DNA of 64,000 nucleotides from Pseudochelatococcus contaminans (GTDB taxonomy: Bacteria; Pseudomonadota; Alphaproteobacteria; Rhizobiales; Beijerinckiaceae), in contig NZ_JACICC010000001.1 in NCBI RefSeq assembly GCF_014195635.1, forward strand, positions 862,683-926,682, in the 5' to 3' direction. The first letter of the stretch is position 1, and each line of letters begins with the position of its first letter. The position numbers and the translations under genes are program-made. This document shows, one piece after another, positions 31,524 to 40,248 of this stretch. The notes beneath the pieces are model-generated. The model did no database searches and was not told where the DNA came from. It saw only the letters and a list, made by a program, of their open reading frames with translations.

Positions 31524-32294
31524 ATGCAAACGCTGAACGGCCACACGACACTTCGCTTTAACTGGCGGCCCGCCATTCGCGCGCTGCCGGATGACTGTCT
31601 CGTGGCGGCCATTGGCGACGTTCATGGCCATGCCGATTTGCTGGCCGTCATGCACGACGCCATCAAGCGTGAGCTGGATGAAATCGGCCCGCGCAGCGCA
31701 ACCGTCATCCATTTAGGCGACCTTATCGACCGCGGGCCGCAAAACATTGATTCGCTGCTTCTGGCGCGACGTGGAATAGAGGGGGCGGTGAACATCACCC
31801 TGCGCGGCAATCACGAGGACCGCTTTCTCGCCTATCTGGCCGGCCGGTCGGATGCGATCGGGCCGTGGATCGATGCCGGTGGCGGCAGCATGTTCAAGGA
31901 ACTCGACCTCGACCCCTGGAATGTCAATCCGGAAGAGTTCCGCCGCCGATTCGGTGAGGATCTGGCCCAGTGGCTCGAAGCCACGCCTTTCATGCACCGC
32001 ATCAATCAACTTGTGTTCGTGCATGCGGGAATAGACCCGAAGCGCCCGCTCGACCGGCAAGACCCTTACACTTTGATGTGGACGCGCCGGGAATGGCTGG
32101 ATCAGCCCGGCCCCTACCCCGAGGGAGTTGCCGTGATTCACGGGCATATTCCGCGCAGGACGGTCGACTTCCGCAGCCATCATCGCATCGACCTCGACAG
32201 CGGCGTCGTCAACTGGGGGGTGCTGTCAGGGCTGGTTATCAGCGGCGGAAGAATGCGTTTGCTGCAGGTCAGCCACGCTTTTTCTCCATCTTAA
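31524..32294 (+). CDS. PPP-type serine/threonine phosphatase / metallophosphoesterase
   Basis: Di-metal phosphatase of the calcineurin-like fold, close to bacterial PrpA/ApaH-like proteins. All metal-site motifs are visible: GDVHGHADLL, GDLIDRG, RGNHEDR, HAGID and VIHGHIPRR. The 256-residue length fits a single catalytic domain. The closing segment DLDSGVVNWGVLSGLVI is common to the Ser/Thr phosphatase subgroup. Substrate unknown. The DMT exporter starts about 85 bases downstream on the same strand. Confidence 0.88.
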   Translation: MQTLNGHTTLRFNWRPAIRALPDDCLVAAIGDVHGHADLLAVMHDAIKRELDEIGPRSATVIHLGDLIDRGPQNIDSLLLARRGIEGAVNITLRGNHEDRFLAYLAGRSDAIGPWIDAGGGSMFKELDLDPWNVNPEEFRRRFGEDLAQWLEATPFMHRINQLVFVHAGIDPKRPLDRQDPYTLMWTRREWLDQPGPYPEGVAVIHGHIPRRTVDFRSHHRIDLDSGVVNWGVLSGLVISGGRMRLLQVSHAFSPS

Positions 32295-32379
32295 TACTTC
32301 AGCCGCAAATCTGACATAGTACATGCAGATAAGGGAAGCATTACTTCCCTCTTTTTCCAACTGCTTGCGGCTTCTTGTC

Positions 32380-33330
32380 ATGTCCGACACATCCATCGCC
32401 CGCCCCTTTGCGGCGGGCAACAACACCACGCTTGCCGGTATCGGCCTGATGGTGTTCGGTCTGTTCCTTTTTGGCGCCAATGACGTCATGGGCAAATGGC
32501 TCGTGGCCGATCATTCCGTTGGGCAGATGCTGCTCATCCGCTCGGCGGCGGCACTGCTGATTCTGGCGCCTTTCATCTGGCGGGAACGGGCGACGTTCTT
32601 CTCCGTCGAGCGCCCCTTTATCCAGATCGCGCGGGCCTTCTGCGGCACGGCTGAGGTCGCCCTGTTCTACTGGGCCGTGGCCTATCTGCCGCTGGCGGAT
32701 GTCATGACCTTCTATCTTGCCGGGCCGATTTACGTCACCGCTCTTTCAGCACTGTTCCTCGGCGAACGTGTCGGCCCCGCACGCTGGGCCGCCGTGGTTG
32801 TCGGCTTCTGCGGCGTGTTGATCGCGCTCGGGCCGTCGATCACCGAGTTTTCCTGGCCGTCGATGATTGCACTTGCCGGCAGTCTCGGCTTTTCGGGACT
32901 GATGGTCATGACGCGCCTGTCTCGCGGCACCGGCGATCTGCAGTTGATCTCGTTTCAGATCATCGGCGGGTTGGTCTTTGGCGTCGTGGCCGCGCCTGTC
33001 GGCTGGATGACGCCAAGCACCAATGGCTTCCTGATGATGGGTCTGCTGGGCATCATCTCGATGTGCGCCTATCTGTGCGTCAACCGTGCTCTCAAACTCG
33101 CACCCGCATCGGTCGTCGTGCCTTATCAGTACACACTGATTATCTGGGCCGTGGTCTTCGGTTACGCGTTCTTCAACGAGATTCCCGAGGCTACGACGCT
33201 GATCGGCGCGGCCATCATCGTCGGTGCGGGCATCTTCCTGTTCGTGCGTGAACAGGCACAGAAGCGCTTGCGCCGTCGGCATGAAGTGCAGCCCGCTACC
33301 GCGGAGGTTCCGCTGGAACCACGCGCCTGA
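32380..33330 (+). CDS. EamA/DMT-family exporter
   Basis: Ten-segment inner-membrane protein of the drug/metabolite transporter superfamily with two EamA repeats (about residues 18-150 and 160-295). Recognisable blocks are FLFGANDVMGKWL and YLPLADVMTFYLAGPIYVTALSALFLGERVG in pieces, a typical first repeat end, and ASVVVPYQYTLIIWAVVFGY in the second. A basic C-terminal tail follows. Substrate cannot be told from sequence. The ATG at 32380 is chosen, because the 19 residues from 32323 to there have no membrane or family character. Confidence 0.85.
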   Translation: MSDTSIARPFAAGNNTTLAGIGLMVFGLFLFGANDVMGKWLVADHSVGQMLLIRSAAALLILAPFIWRERATFFSVERPFIQIARAFCGTAEVALFYWAVAYLPLADVMTFYLAGPIYVTALSALFLGERVGPARWAAVVVGFCGVLIALGPSITEFSWPSMIALAGSLGFSGLMVMTRLSRGTGDLQLISFQIIGGLVFGVVAAPVGWMTPSTNGFLMMGLLGIISMCAYLCVNRALKLAPASVVVPYQYTLIIWAVVFGYAFFNEIPEATTLIGAAIIVGAGIFLFVREQAQKRLRRRHEVQPATAEVPLEPRA

Positions 33331-33434
33331 ACGCGGCACCGGAGCGTCAGGCATCAGGCTTTTACAAATGCCGATATGCGGCGGGGTGTTACTGGAGCGT
33401 TTACCTCCTGCCGCGTATCATCGTATAAGATATC

Positions 33435-34295
33435 ATGTCCGAGTCCGATATAACCGACAACAGTCCCGAATCCCGGGCGGCAATCGCCGCGCTGCTTGAT
33501 TTTTACGTCGAGGCGGGCGTCGATATCGTATTGGACGATGCGCCGGTGGATCGTTTCCGCGAGAGCGCAGAAGCACGCCCGTCTGCAGCACAGATCAAAC
33601 GTCAGGCTCCGTCTCCCGCATCGCCAACGCAACCGCGCCTCGCTGCGACAGCCAATGCGTCGCCAGGCAATGCAGGGTTTCTCGCGACAGCCGACGACCC
33701 CGTATTCACTGCTCAGGAGCTGGCTCGCAACGCTGACACCCTTGACGCCCTTCGGGTCGCGCTGGCGGGATTTGATGGATGCGCGCTGAAAAAAACTGCC
33801 AAAAATCTCGTATTCGCTGACGGCACCCCACAAGCCCGCGTCATGTTTGTGGGTGAAGCACCGGGGCGTGATGAGGATCTTCAAGGCAAGCCGTTTGTCG
33901 GAAGGTCCGGTCGCCTGCTCGATCTGATGCTTGCCGCGATTGGCCTCGATCGCACGAGGAATGCCTATATCGCCAACATCGTCCCATGGCGCCCGCCGGG
34001 AAACCGGACGCCGACGCCGCAGGAAGCAGCCACGTGCCATCCGTTCATCCGGCGGCAGATCGAGTTATGCGATCCGGATATTTTGGTGTGCCTTGGTGGC
34101 CCATCCGTTCAGGCCCTGCTTGGCGTGAAAGAGGGTATCCTGAAAACGCGGGGACGATGGTTCGACTATAACACCGGAAAGCGCGACATTCGGGCGCTGG
34201 CAACGCTGCATCCCGCATATCTGCTGCGCCAACCATCCCAAAAGCGTCTGGCGTGGCGGGATTTCAAGGCGCTCAGAAAGGCGCTTGGTGCGTGA
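33435..34295 (+). CDS. Uracil-DNA glycosylase, family 4-like
   Basis: Removes uracil from DNA in base-excision repair. The catalytic domain (about residues 130-286) has motif 1 GEAPGRDEDLQGKPFVGRSG and motif 2 HPAYLLRQP, as in family 4 (Fe-S) enzymes. Family 4 proteins usually carry a CxxC pair before motif 1; here only one of the pair is seen (FDGCALKKTA), with further Cys in ATCHPF and ELCDPDILVCLG, so the cluster ligation may differ. An Ala/Pro-rich N-terminal extension of about 90 residues is less conserved. Confidence 0.87.
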   Translation: MSESDITDNSPESRAAIAALLDFYVEAGVDIVLDDAPVDRFRESAEARPSAAQIKRQAPSPASPTQPRLAATANASPGNAGFLATADDPVFTAQELARNADTLDALRVALAGFDGCALKKTAKNLVFADGTPQARVMFVGEAPGRDEDLQGKPFVGRSGRLLDLMLAAIGLDRTRNAYIANIVPWRPPGNRTPTPQEAATCHPFIRRQIELCDPDILVCLGGPSVQALLGVKEGILKTRGRWFDYNTGKRDIRALATLHPAYLLRQPSQKRLAWRDFKALRKALGA

Positions 34296-34366
34296 GGAAC
34301 GCAACGAGATATCCGGCCTAACCAAGCGGCAGCATCCCGTAAAATATAAATTTTGAAAAGCCGACG

Positions 34367-35023
34367 CTATAGTGCCGCGCGCTCGTGGAGCAATTGGACA
34401 ATGGCCGATTGCAATTCGACAGTTCCCTCGCCCGTCCGGCTTGAGGTTGCGATCACTGATGGATACGCCGCAGGGCGACGGATGATCGATTCTTCGATCG
34501 TGCGAATGCGATCGGCGAGAGGGCCGGGCTTCAGTGCATCGGCCTTGGTCAGCACGATCTGATATGACACTGCAGCCTTATCGAGACTGTCGAGAACCTT
34601 GAGATCGTTGTCTTTCAGGCCATGCCGGGCGTCGATGAGGACGTAGACGCGGGCCAGATTGGCGCGACCGCGTAGATAGGCGTAGATCAGATCCGTCCAC
34701 GCGGCGACCTTGTCCTTGCCAACCGCCGCATAGCCATAACCAGGCATATCCACGAGGGTAAAGGCGGATTCCTGCCCCTCGCCGATGCGGAAAAAGTTGA
34801 GTTCCTGTGTGCGTCCCGGCGTACTCGACGTTCGCGCCAGCGCCTTGCGGCGCGTCAGCGCGTTGACAAGGCTCGACTTGCCGACATTGGAGCGACCGGC
34901 AAAAGCGATCTCCAGCCCATGCATGGGCGGCAAGCCTCCGAGAGACCCCGTTCCCCAGAAGAACTCCGCCGTGCCTGCAAACAGTTTGCGCACTATTTCG
35001 TCATGTTCAGGATGATCAGTCAT
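34367..35023 (-). CDS. engB: Ribosome-biogenesis GTPase EngB (YsxC/YihA)
   Basis: Small GTPase needed for assembly of the large ribosomal subunit. G1 GRSNVGKSSLVNAL, G2 region TSSTPGRTQELNFF, G3 DMPGYGYA and G4 LTKAD are all clear. From the ATG at 35021-35023 (MTDHPEHDEIVRKLF) it has 218 residues, the usual size in Rhizobiales; the frame continues upstream to 35155 but without conservation. It follows yidC in the same direction, but a hairpin between them suggests partial separation of transcripts. Confidence 0.95.
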   Translation of the reverse strand: MTDHPEHDEIVRKLFAGTAEFFWGTGSLGGLPPMHGLEIAFAGRSNVGKSSLVNALTRRKALARTSSTPGRTQELNFFRIGEGQESAFTLVDMPGYGYAAVGKDKVAAWTDLIYAYLRGRANLARVYVLIDARHGLKDNDLKVLDSLDKAAVSYQIVLTKADALKPGPLADRIRTIEESIIRRPAAYPSVIATSSRTGEGTVELQSAIVQLLHERAAL

Positions 35024-35187
35024 TTGCCATTGCATCATGCCAGGCCATTTCGTGTCTGATTGAAACGCGATAACGGTCCAAGGTTTTGAGTGTGAACGAA
35101 CGCTTTCCGAACCGCAAATGCGGCAAAAGGGATGCACGAGAACAGTCCCGCACATCCCACGCTCTAACTTCTATATTTTACCGCAAC

Positions 35188-35221
35188 TTGCGTTCAGATC
35201 GATCCATCACCTTGAACGCAA
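35188..35221 (-). terminator. Hairpin after yidC
   Basis: TTGCGTTCA (35188-35196) pairs with TGAACGCAA (35213-35221), directly downstream of the yidC stop on the minus strand. There is no clean T-run, so it may attenuate and not fully end transcription into engB. Confidence 0.45.
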
Positions 35222-35227
35222 ACTGCT

Positions 35228-37063
35228 CTAGCCCTTTTTGGGTTGTTTCTTGCGGAACATGTTTCGCAAATTACCCCAAAGCTCAATCTTCACACCGTTC
35301 TTGTGCATGATGTAGCCCTGCTGGATCACCGAAAGCAGGTTGTTCCAGGACCAGTAGATAACCAGACCGGCAGGGAACGATGCCAGCATGAAGGTGAAGA
35401 TGATCGGCATCCACGTGAACATGGTCTGCTGGATCGGGTCCGGCGGCGCCGGGTTCATCTTCATCTGGATGAACATGGTGAAGCCCATGATCACCGGCCA
35501 CACGCCGATCATCAGGAACGGTCCAAGGAGCGGAACCTGTGCCGGATCCCACGGAATGAGGCCGAACAACGTCAGAACCGGCAGCGGATCGGGCGCGGAC
35601 AGATCCTTGATCCAGCCAAAGAACGGCGCATGGCGCATTTCGATGGTGATGAACAGCACCTTATAGAGCGCGAAGAAAACCGGGATCTGCACCAACATCG
35701 GCCAGCAGCCGGCGATGGGGTTGATCTTCTCTTTCTTGTAAAGCTCCATCAGGGCTTGCTGCTGCTTGGCGCGATCTTCCTTATAGCGCTCGCGGATGGC
35801 GACCATCTCAGGCTGAACGGCCTTCATCTTCGCCATGGAGGCGTAGGAGCGGTTCGCCAGCGGCAGGAAGGCGAGTTTCACAAGCACCGTCACCACGAGG
35901 ATAGCGACACCGAAGTTGCCGATCAGCCTGTAGAAGAAATCAAGCAGCAGGAACATCGGCTTGGTGATGAAGTAGAACCAGCCCCAGTCGATCAGCAGAT
36001 CAAAATTCTTGATGCCAAGCGTCGTCTCGTAATGAGAGATCGCGCTCACCTCCTTCGCGCCAGCGAAAAGGTGCATGCGGTTTTCGATGCGGCCGCCCGG
36101 TTCCAGCGCCTTTGCTGGCCCCAGAACGTCTGCCTGATAGATAGGCTGACCGTTTGCACCCGTGCGCAACGAGAAGCGACCAGCGAAGGGCGTTTCCTGA
36201 TTGGGGATAAGCGCGGTAGCCCAGTACTTCTCGGTGATGCCGATAAATCCGCCAACCGTGTTGGCAAATTCCACGCCGGTGCCGCCGGTAGCTAGTTTGG
36301 GCTCCTCGGCCATGCTGGCGAAGGAGATCTCGCGCAGGCCCTCACTGCCGAGCACACCGATCATGCCCTCGTGCAGCAGATAGAAATTTTCCGTCTTCGG
36401 CGTGCCACGACGCGTCACCAGCGACCAGGGATGCAACGTCAGCGCTTCGCCGGTGGCGTTCTCAACACTGTCCGTGACAGTGAACATCGCGTCGTCATCG
36501 ACAGCGATCACGCGACGGAAAACGAGCCCTTCGCCATTATCCCACGTCAGCGTCACCGGCGCCGCAGGCGTCAGGCGGTCGCTGTCAGCCGTCCACTCGG
36601 TCGTTGGTGTCGGCAAGGCGACAGTCCTGCCATCCGCTGCGACCCAGCCGAAATCGGCGTAATAGGGTTCAGGGCTGGATGGCGGCGACAGAAGAACGAT
36701 GATCGGGCTGTCAGGATTGACCGTCTCGCGATAGTGCCGCAACGCCACATCGTCGATACGCCCTCCGATAAGGGAGAACGACCCCTTGATGGCGGGGGTA
36801 TCGATGATAACACGCGGATTAGCCGCCACGGCCTGCTCGCGAGAGACCGGCGTTGCGGGCGCACCTGGCTGGGAAGGCACCTGCCCGGCTGTCGCCGATT
36901 GCGGAACAGGCACGGCCGGATCAGACGTCGGATTGACCGGCTGAGTCTGCGTCGTTTCCTGAACGGGCGGCGAAAGCTCGTCGGCGAAGAAATACTGCCA
37001 GCCTATCAAGATTAGAAACGATAGCGCGATGGCTAGAATCAAATTCTTATGGTCGCCGCTCAT
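35228..37063 (-). CDS. yidC: Membrane protein insertase YidC
   Basis: Inserts and folds inner-membrane proteins, alone or with SecYEG. The 611-residue protein has the gram-negative layout: N-terminal membrane segment ([20 protein letters not shown]), a Pro/Gln-rich stretch, the large periplasmic P1 domain (about 85-370), then five C-terminal segments beginning [20 protein letters not shown]. The conserved groove arginine region ([14 protein letters not shown]) and the basic C-tail ([12 protein letters not shown]) are present. Its ATG overlaps the rnpA stop (ATGA, 4 bases), so the two are translationally coupled. Confidence 0.97.
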   Translation of the reverse strand: MSGDHKNLILAIALSFLILIGWQYFFADELSPPVQETTQTQPVNPTSDPAVPVPQSATAGQVPSQPGAPATPVSREQAVAANPRVIIDTPAIKGSFSLIGGRIDDVALRHYRETVNPDSPIIVLLSPPSSPEPYYADFGWVAADGRTVALPTPTTEWTADSDRLTPAAPVTLTWDNGEGLVFRRVIAVDDDAMFTVTDSVENATGEALTLHPWSLVTRRGTPKTENFYLLHEGMIGVLGSEGLREISFASMAEEPKLATGGTGVEFANTVGGFIGITEKYWATALIPNQETPFAGRFSLRTGANGQPIYQADVLGPAKALEPGGRIENRMHLFAGAKEVSAISHYETTLGIKNFDLLIDWGWFYFITKPMFLLLDFFYRLIGNFGVAILVVTVLVKLAFLPLANRSYASMAKMKAVQPEMVAIRERYKEDRAKQQQALMELYKKEKINPIAGCWPMLVQIPVFFALYKVLFITIEMRHAPFFGWIKDLSAPDPLPVLTLFGLIPWDPAQVPLLGPFLMIGVWPVIMGFTMFIQMKMNPAPPDPIQQTMFTWMPIIFTFMLASFPAGLVIYWSWNNLLSVIQQGYIMHKNGVKIELWGNLRNMFRKKQPKKG

Positions 37064-37659
37064 GAACCACCCGTGGGATCTTGTTGTGTCGTGTTGCGTG
37101 AACGGGCATCGCCCCCGCCGCGTCCTCTTTTCGGCGCCCGGTCCTGCCGGACACGAGGATTACCCTGTCGAGGCGGCGAGGAAAAGGCCCGTTTGAGATC
37201 TGCCTCGATGACATCCGCCTTGGCGGTCAGCATTTCCGCCCGGCCAATGATGACGAAGTCGATATCGGCCTGTGGCCAGAAGGGCTTCAACCGGGACAGC
37301 AAGCCACGCAATCTGCGTCGGATGCGGTTGCGCCCAACCGCGTTCGCGGTCTTTTTCGTGACAGTCAGGCCAAAACGGGGACCGCGAATCTCCTCGGTCG
37401 CCCGGCCAGAAGCTTTATTGCTGGAAACGTCGCTGCCTTTTGTCGCAACGGCGCGCTGCATAACCTGCACCGTCATGCGGCTGCTGTGCACGCGTCGTCC
37501 TGACGCAGCGGCAGCGAGAAATTCAGCCCGCTTGAGGAGGCGCGGCAGCTTGCCGGATGCAGGAATCGTGGCAGAAGCTCCCGAATCGCCATTCAGGCAA
37601 GCGCCGGCGATGGGCGCGTCAGGCACGGTTCCAGGGACAGTGTTCATTACAGATACCAT
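37060..37659 (-). CDS. rnpA: Ribonuclease P protein component, with extensions
   Basis: Protein subunit of RNase P, which matures tRNA 5' ends. The core shows [38 protein letters not shown] with the RNR motif, and [11 protein letters not shown]. At 199 residues it is much longer than the typical 110-130. About 40 extra residues (Gly/Ala/Pro-rich) precede the core and about 30 basic, disordered residues follow it. Met5 (37647) or a downstream non-ATG codon may be the true start. Between it and rpmH lie 268 bases with a striking hairpin, instead of the usual short spacer. Confidence 0.9.
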   Translation of the reverse strand: MVSVMNTVPGTVPDAPIAGACLNGDSGASATIPASGKLPRLLKRAEFLAAAASGRRVHSSRMTVQVMQRAVATKGSDVSSNKASGRATEEIRGPRFGLTVTKKTANAVGRNRIRRRLRGLLSRLKPFWPQADIDFVIIGRAEMLTAKADVIEADLKRAFSSPPRQGNPRVRQDRAPKRGRGGGDARSRNTTQQDPTGGS

Positions 37660-37852
37660 GCCCGGAAACCCGGCCCAGATCCGGGTGTCTGCTCGCCTGT
37701 CGCGGATACTTTCCTGACATGCGCCGGCATCCCGTCACATGTCCAGGCACATTGAATGCCAGCTTTGGTACGGCAAAAAGCTCGGAACGCAGGTTCTGAA
37801 TTCATCAGAAGGCTACCCATTCCGACAATGAAGCGCACAGGCATTTTGATAC

Positions 37853-37912
37853 GTGCGACGCCTTCCCCGCGCCTGGGCATCACAGAGCCATGGCGCGGGG
37901 AAGGCGTCGCAC
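37853..37912. repeat. Long perfect inverted repeat between rpmH and rnpA
   Basis: Two 21-bp arms (37853-37873 and 37892-37912) are perfect reverse complements around an 18-base loop. The arms begin GTGCGACGCCTTCCCC. There is no U-run after the stem on either strand, so it is not a standard terminator. It ends 15 bases downstream of the rpmH stop and could stabilise or process the rpmH mRNA, or be a mobile palindromic repeat. Confidence 0.85.
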
Positions 37913-37927
37913 AAACTGAAAGCCTGC

Positions 37928-38062
37928 TCAGGCGCTCAGACGCTTGCGGCCGTTGGCGCGGCGCGAAGCGATGACGGCGCGGCCGCCCTTGGTCGACATG
38001 CGCGCACGGAAACCATGGCGGCGCTTGCGAACGATCTTGCTTGGTTGATAAGTCCTTTTCAC
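37928..38062 (-). CDS. rpmH: 50S ribosomal protein L34
   Basis: The smallest large-subunit ribosomal protein, 44 residues here: [20 protein letters not shown] and the ending GRKRLSA are diagnostic. The first codon is GTG (38060-38062), not ATG; the GGAG at 38074-38077 (minus strand) supports it. The open frame extends further upstream, but no L34 protein does. It is the first gene of the rpmH-rnpA-yidC set. Confidence 0.96.
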   Translation of the reverse strand: MKRTYQPSKIVRKRRHGFRARMSTKGGRAVIASRRANGRKRLSA

Positions 38063-38229
38063 GGCCTTGAACTCCGGTCGCACGAATAACAGAAAAACAG
38101 CGCGATCGATGCGTTCGCCCGCGCCCTGTATCGCCGCCTTGCAATGGCGACGACCAGCAAAACTAATGATGTCGTTTGTAACAAAACAACAAGCGGCGCC
38201 CACGACAGGCACCGCCATACCGATTGGAG

Positions 38230-38258
38230 CTTATGACGGGATTCACCCAGAAAGTCAA
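38230..38258 (-). promoter_or_regulatory. Sigma-70-type promoter of rpmH
   Basis: On the minus strand TTGACT (38253-38258) and CATAAG (38230-38235) are separated by 17 bases. This matches the housekeeping consensus well and would give a leader of about 160 bases before the GTG start of rpmH. Confidence 0.6.
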
Positions 38259-38655
38259 CGCCCACTTTGCATTCTGTGCTTCAGTCCGGCCTGTTCTCCC
38301 ACCTTTTTGACGCACCCATATTCGTCGATGAAACTGCGATACCGAATATCGTGCGGTCGGCGGCTTTGATCCCGCAGCCACAAATGTTGGCGAAGCGGGT
38401 TTCCTTTTGCGACTGAATCAATTGTCAGGTATCAAGAAAGTCCATGGGCAACGTGCCGGATCGTCATCCGTGAATCATCTCCTGCGGGCCGGTTCTTTTG
38501 CAGACATTGAAGGAACAGGGCATGAGATATCCAATCGCCTGTCATTGCAGCAGATGTTCCGGCGATACTTATCCATCGTCCACGGCATGCAATATTCGGC
38601 TGCCGACAATGCGTTCTCCACATCAATGCCCCCACTTTTCTGGAGGCGCCGCGCC

Positions 38656-40245
38656 ATGACACATCGCGGCATGACACAAAGTGAATTAACGCAACACAAC
38701 GTGGCGCCGCGCGAGGCACAAGCAAGAGCACCCGCGACAGAGCCGAACAGCCATGCAGGGCCGCGGCCTACTGCCTCCGAACCGCGGAAGGTCGATTTCT
38801 GCATCGTCGGCTCCAGTATGCCTGCCCGACTGGTTGCATTGAAGGCCGCGGAAGCTGGCGCCTCGACATTGCTTGTTACCTCTCCAACGGCAGCAACTAC
38901 ACCAGCAGGCGTATTTTATGCTCCGCTGGCTCTGGTTGAAGCGGGCAAGCTCATCTATGCCGCCACCAGCATCGACAGGCTGAATTTACGTGATCGGGAT
39001 AGCCTGCCTGCCACACACGGCGAAGAACTCACCGCCCCGCGGCTATCCGGCGAAGGGCTTGTGCGCCACCTCCGTCTCGTCGGTGAGACTTTGGCGCTGC
39101 GCACTGACAGCAAACGCCTTCGCGCCTTGCAAGTCTCCATCTTGACGGAGGAAACACGGTTCGAGGACACAAGAACCCTGCGCGCAGGCGACCACCGCAT
39201 CGCAGCTCGCCAGTTCGTGCTGGCTCCCGATCTGGAATGGGATATTCCCGGCATTCCCGGCATCGACGAAATCGATTACCTCACCCCGGATCGCCCGATC
39301 ATTGCCTCCCGGCCAGTGGAACGGCTTGTGGTGATTGGCATGTCCGACAGTGGCCTGGCACTGGCGCAGGCGCACAGGCATCTCGGCGCAGATGTCACGC
39401 TGCTGCCTTCTCCCGATGACGACAGCGCTGCCTTTGACGACGAGATCATCCGGCTGGCGCTGGCTGGCCTTGCTCGTGACGGCGTCGTCATTGATCCCGA
39501 CGCACGTGTAACGCGGATCGAGGCTCGCGGCAGAGAGGCCGTCGTTCACATCTCTGGACACAATGGGCCGCATCATTTCGAACCTTCACAGGTCTTGCTG
39601 GCCCCTCGCCTGCGCGCGCGCTTTACCGACCCCGACTGGGCGACCGCGCGGATATCGACCACCAACGGCCAGCCAGTCGTCAACGCAGCACTCCGTACTT
39701 CAAATTCGCGCGTGTCCGTTATCGATGCCACGAGGGCCGGTGATATCTTCTCGTTCAGGCTGGACGACGACGCGGATTTTCTGGTCGATAGCCTGCTGCG
39801 AGGCCGCAGGCAGCCGTCGGCTCCGTCGATCCGCGCCATCCCGACAACGCCAGCGGTTGCTATCGTCGGCGCAAGCGAGGCCGCCGCGAGGGATGCCCAC
39901 GGGCGCATCAAGGTGACACGTGCGTCCCACGCGCACCATCTGTCGCGGATCGCACGGCATCGCATCTTGTCACAGCCAGCCGGAGAGTTGAAGGTCATTG
40001 CCACCCGCAGCGGCCGCATCGTCGGCTGCGCGATTGCTGGAGACGGTGCGCTCGACGTTGCCGGCCTTTGGGCTCTGGCCATCAGCCGCAAACTGAAACT
40101 CGACGACTTGGCGCGTTTGTCGTTTCCGGATATTGCGCTGAACAGCCTGACCCGACGCGCCACGCGCCTGTCGATTTACGGATGGCCGCTGGCAGGCAGC
40201 ATGCTTCTGCGCCTCGCACGTCTCTGGCGAAGGATTCGCGGCTGA
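38656..40245 (+). CDS. Disulfide-reductase-like FAD protein lacking the redox cysteines
   Basis: The 529-residue protein has the fold plan of mercuric reductase/lipoamide dehydrogenase: an FAD site (VDFCIVGSSMPARLVALKAAEAGA), an NAD site (LVVIGMSDSGLALAQAHRHLGA), and the C-terminal interface domain (AGELKVIATRSGRIVGCAIAG). The usual GGTCxxxGCxPSK active site is replaced by TTPAGVFYAPLALVEAGKL, with no cysteine, and the dinucleotide motif is GSSMPA and not GxGxxG. It can hardly act as a disulfide reductase. The start at 38656 is set by GGAGG at 38642. It ends three bases before the histidine kinase gene, so both form one transcript. Confidence 0.78.
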   Translation: MTHRGMTQSELTQHNVAPREAQARAPATEPNSHAGPRPTASEPRKVDFCIVGSSMPARLVALKAAEAGASTLLVTSPTAATTPAGVFYAPLALVEAGKLIYAATSIDRLNLRDRDSLPATHGEELTAPRLSGEGLVRHLRLVGETLALRTDSKRLRALQVSILTEETRFEDTRTLRAGDHRIAARQFVLAPDLEWDIPGIPGIDEIDYLTPDRPIIASRPVERLVVIGMSDSGLALAQAHRHLGADVTLLPSPDDDSAAFDDEIIRLALAGLARDGVVIDPDARVTRIEARGREAVVHISGHNGPHHFEPSQVLLAPRLRARFTDPDWATARISTTNGQPVVNAALRTSNSRVSVIDATRAGDIFSFRLDDDADFLVDSLLRGRRQPSAPSIRAIPTTPAVAIVGASEAAARDAHGRIKVTRASHAHHLSRIARHRILSQPAGELKVIATRSGRIVGCAIAGDGALDVAGLWALAISRKLKLDDLARLSFPDIALNSLTRRATRLSIYGWPLAGSMLLRLARLWRRIRG

Positions 40246-40248
40246 AGC

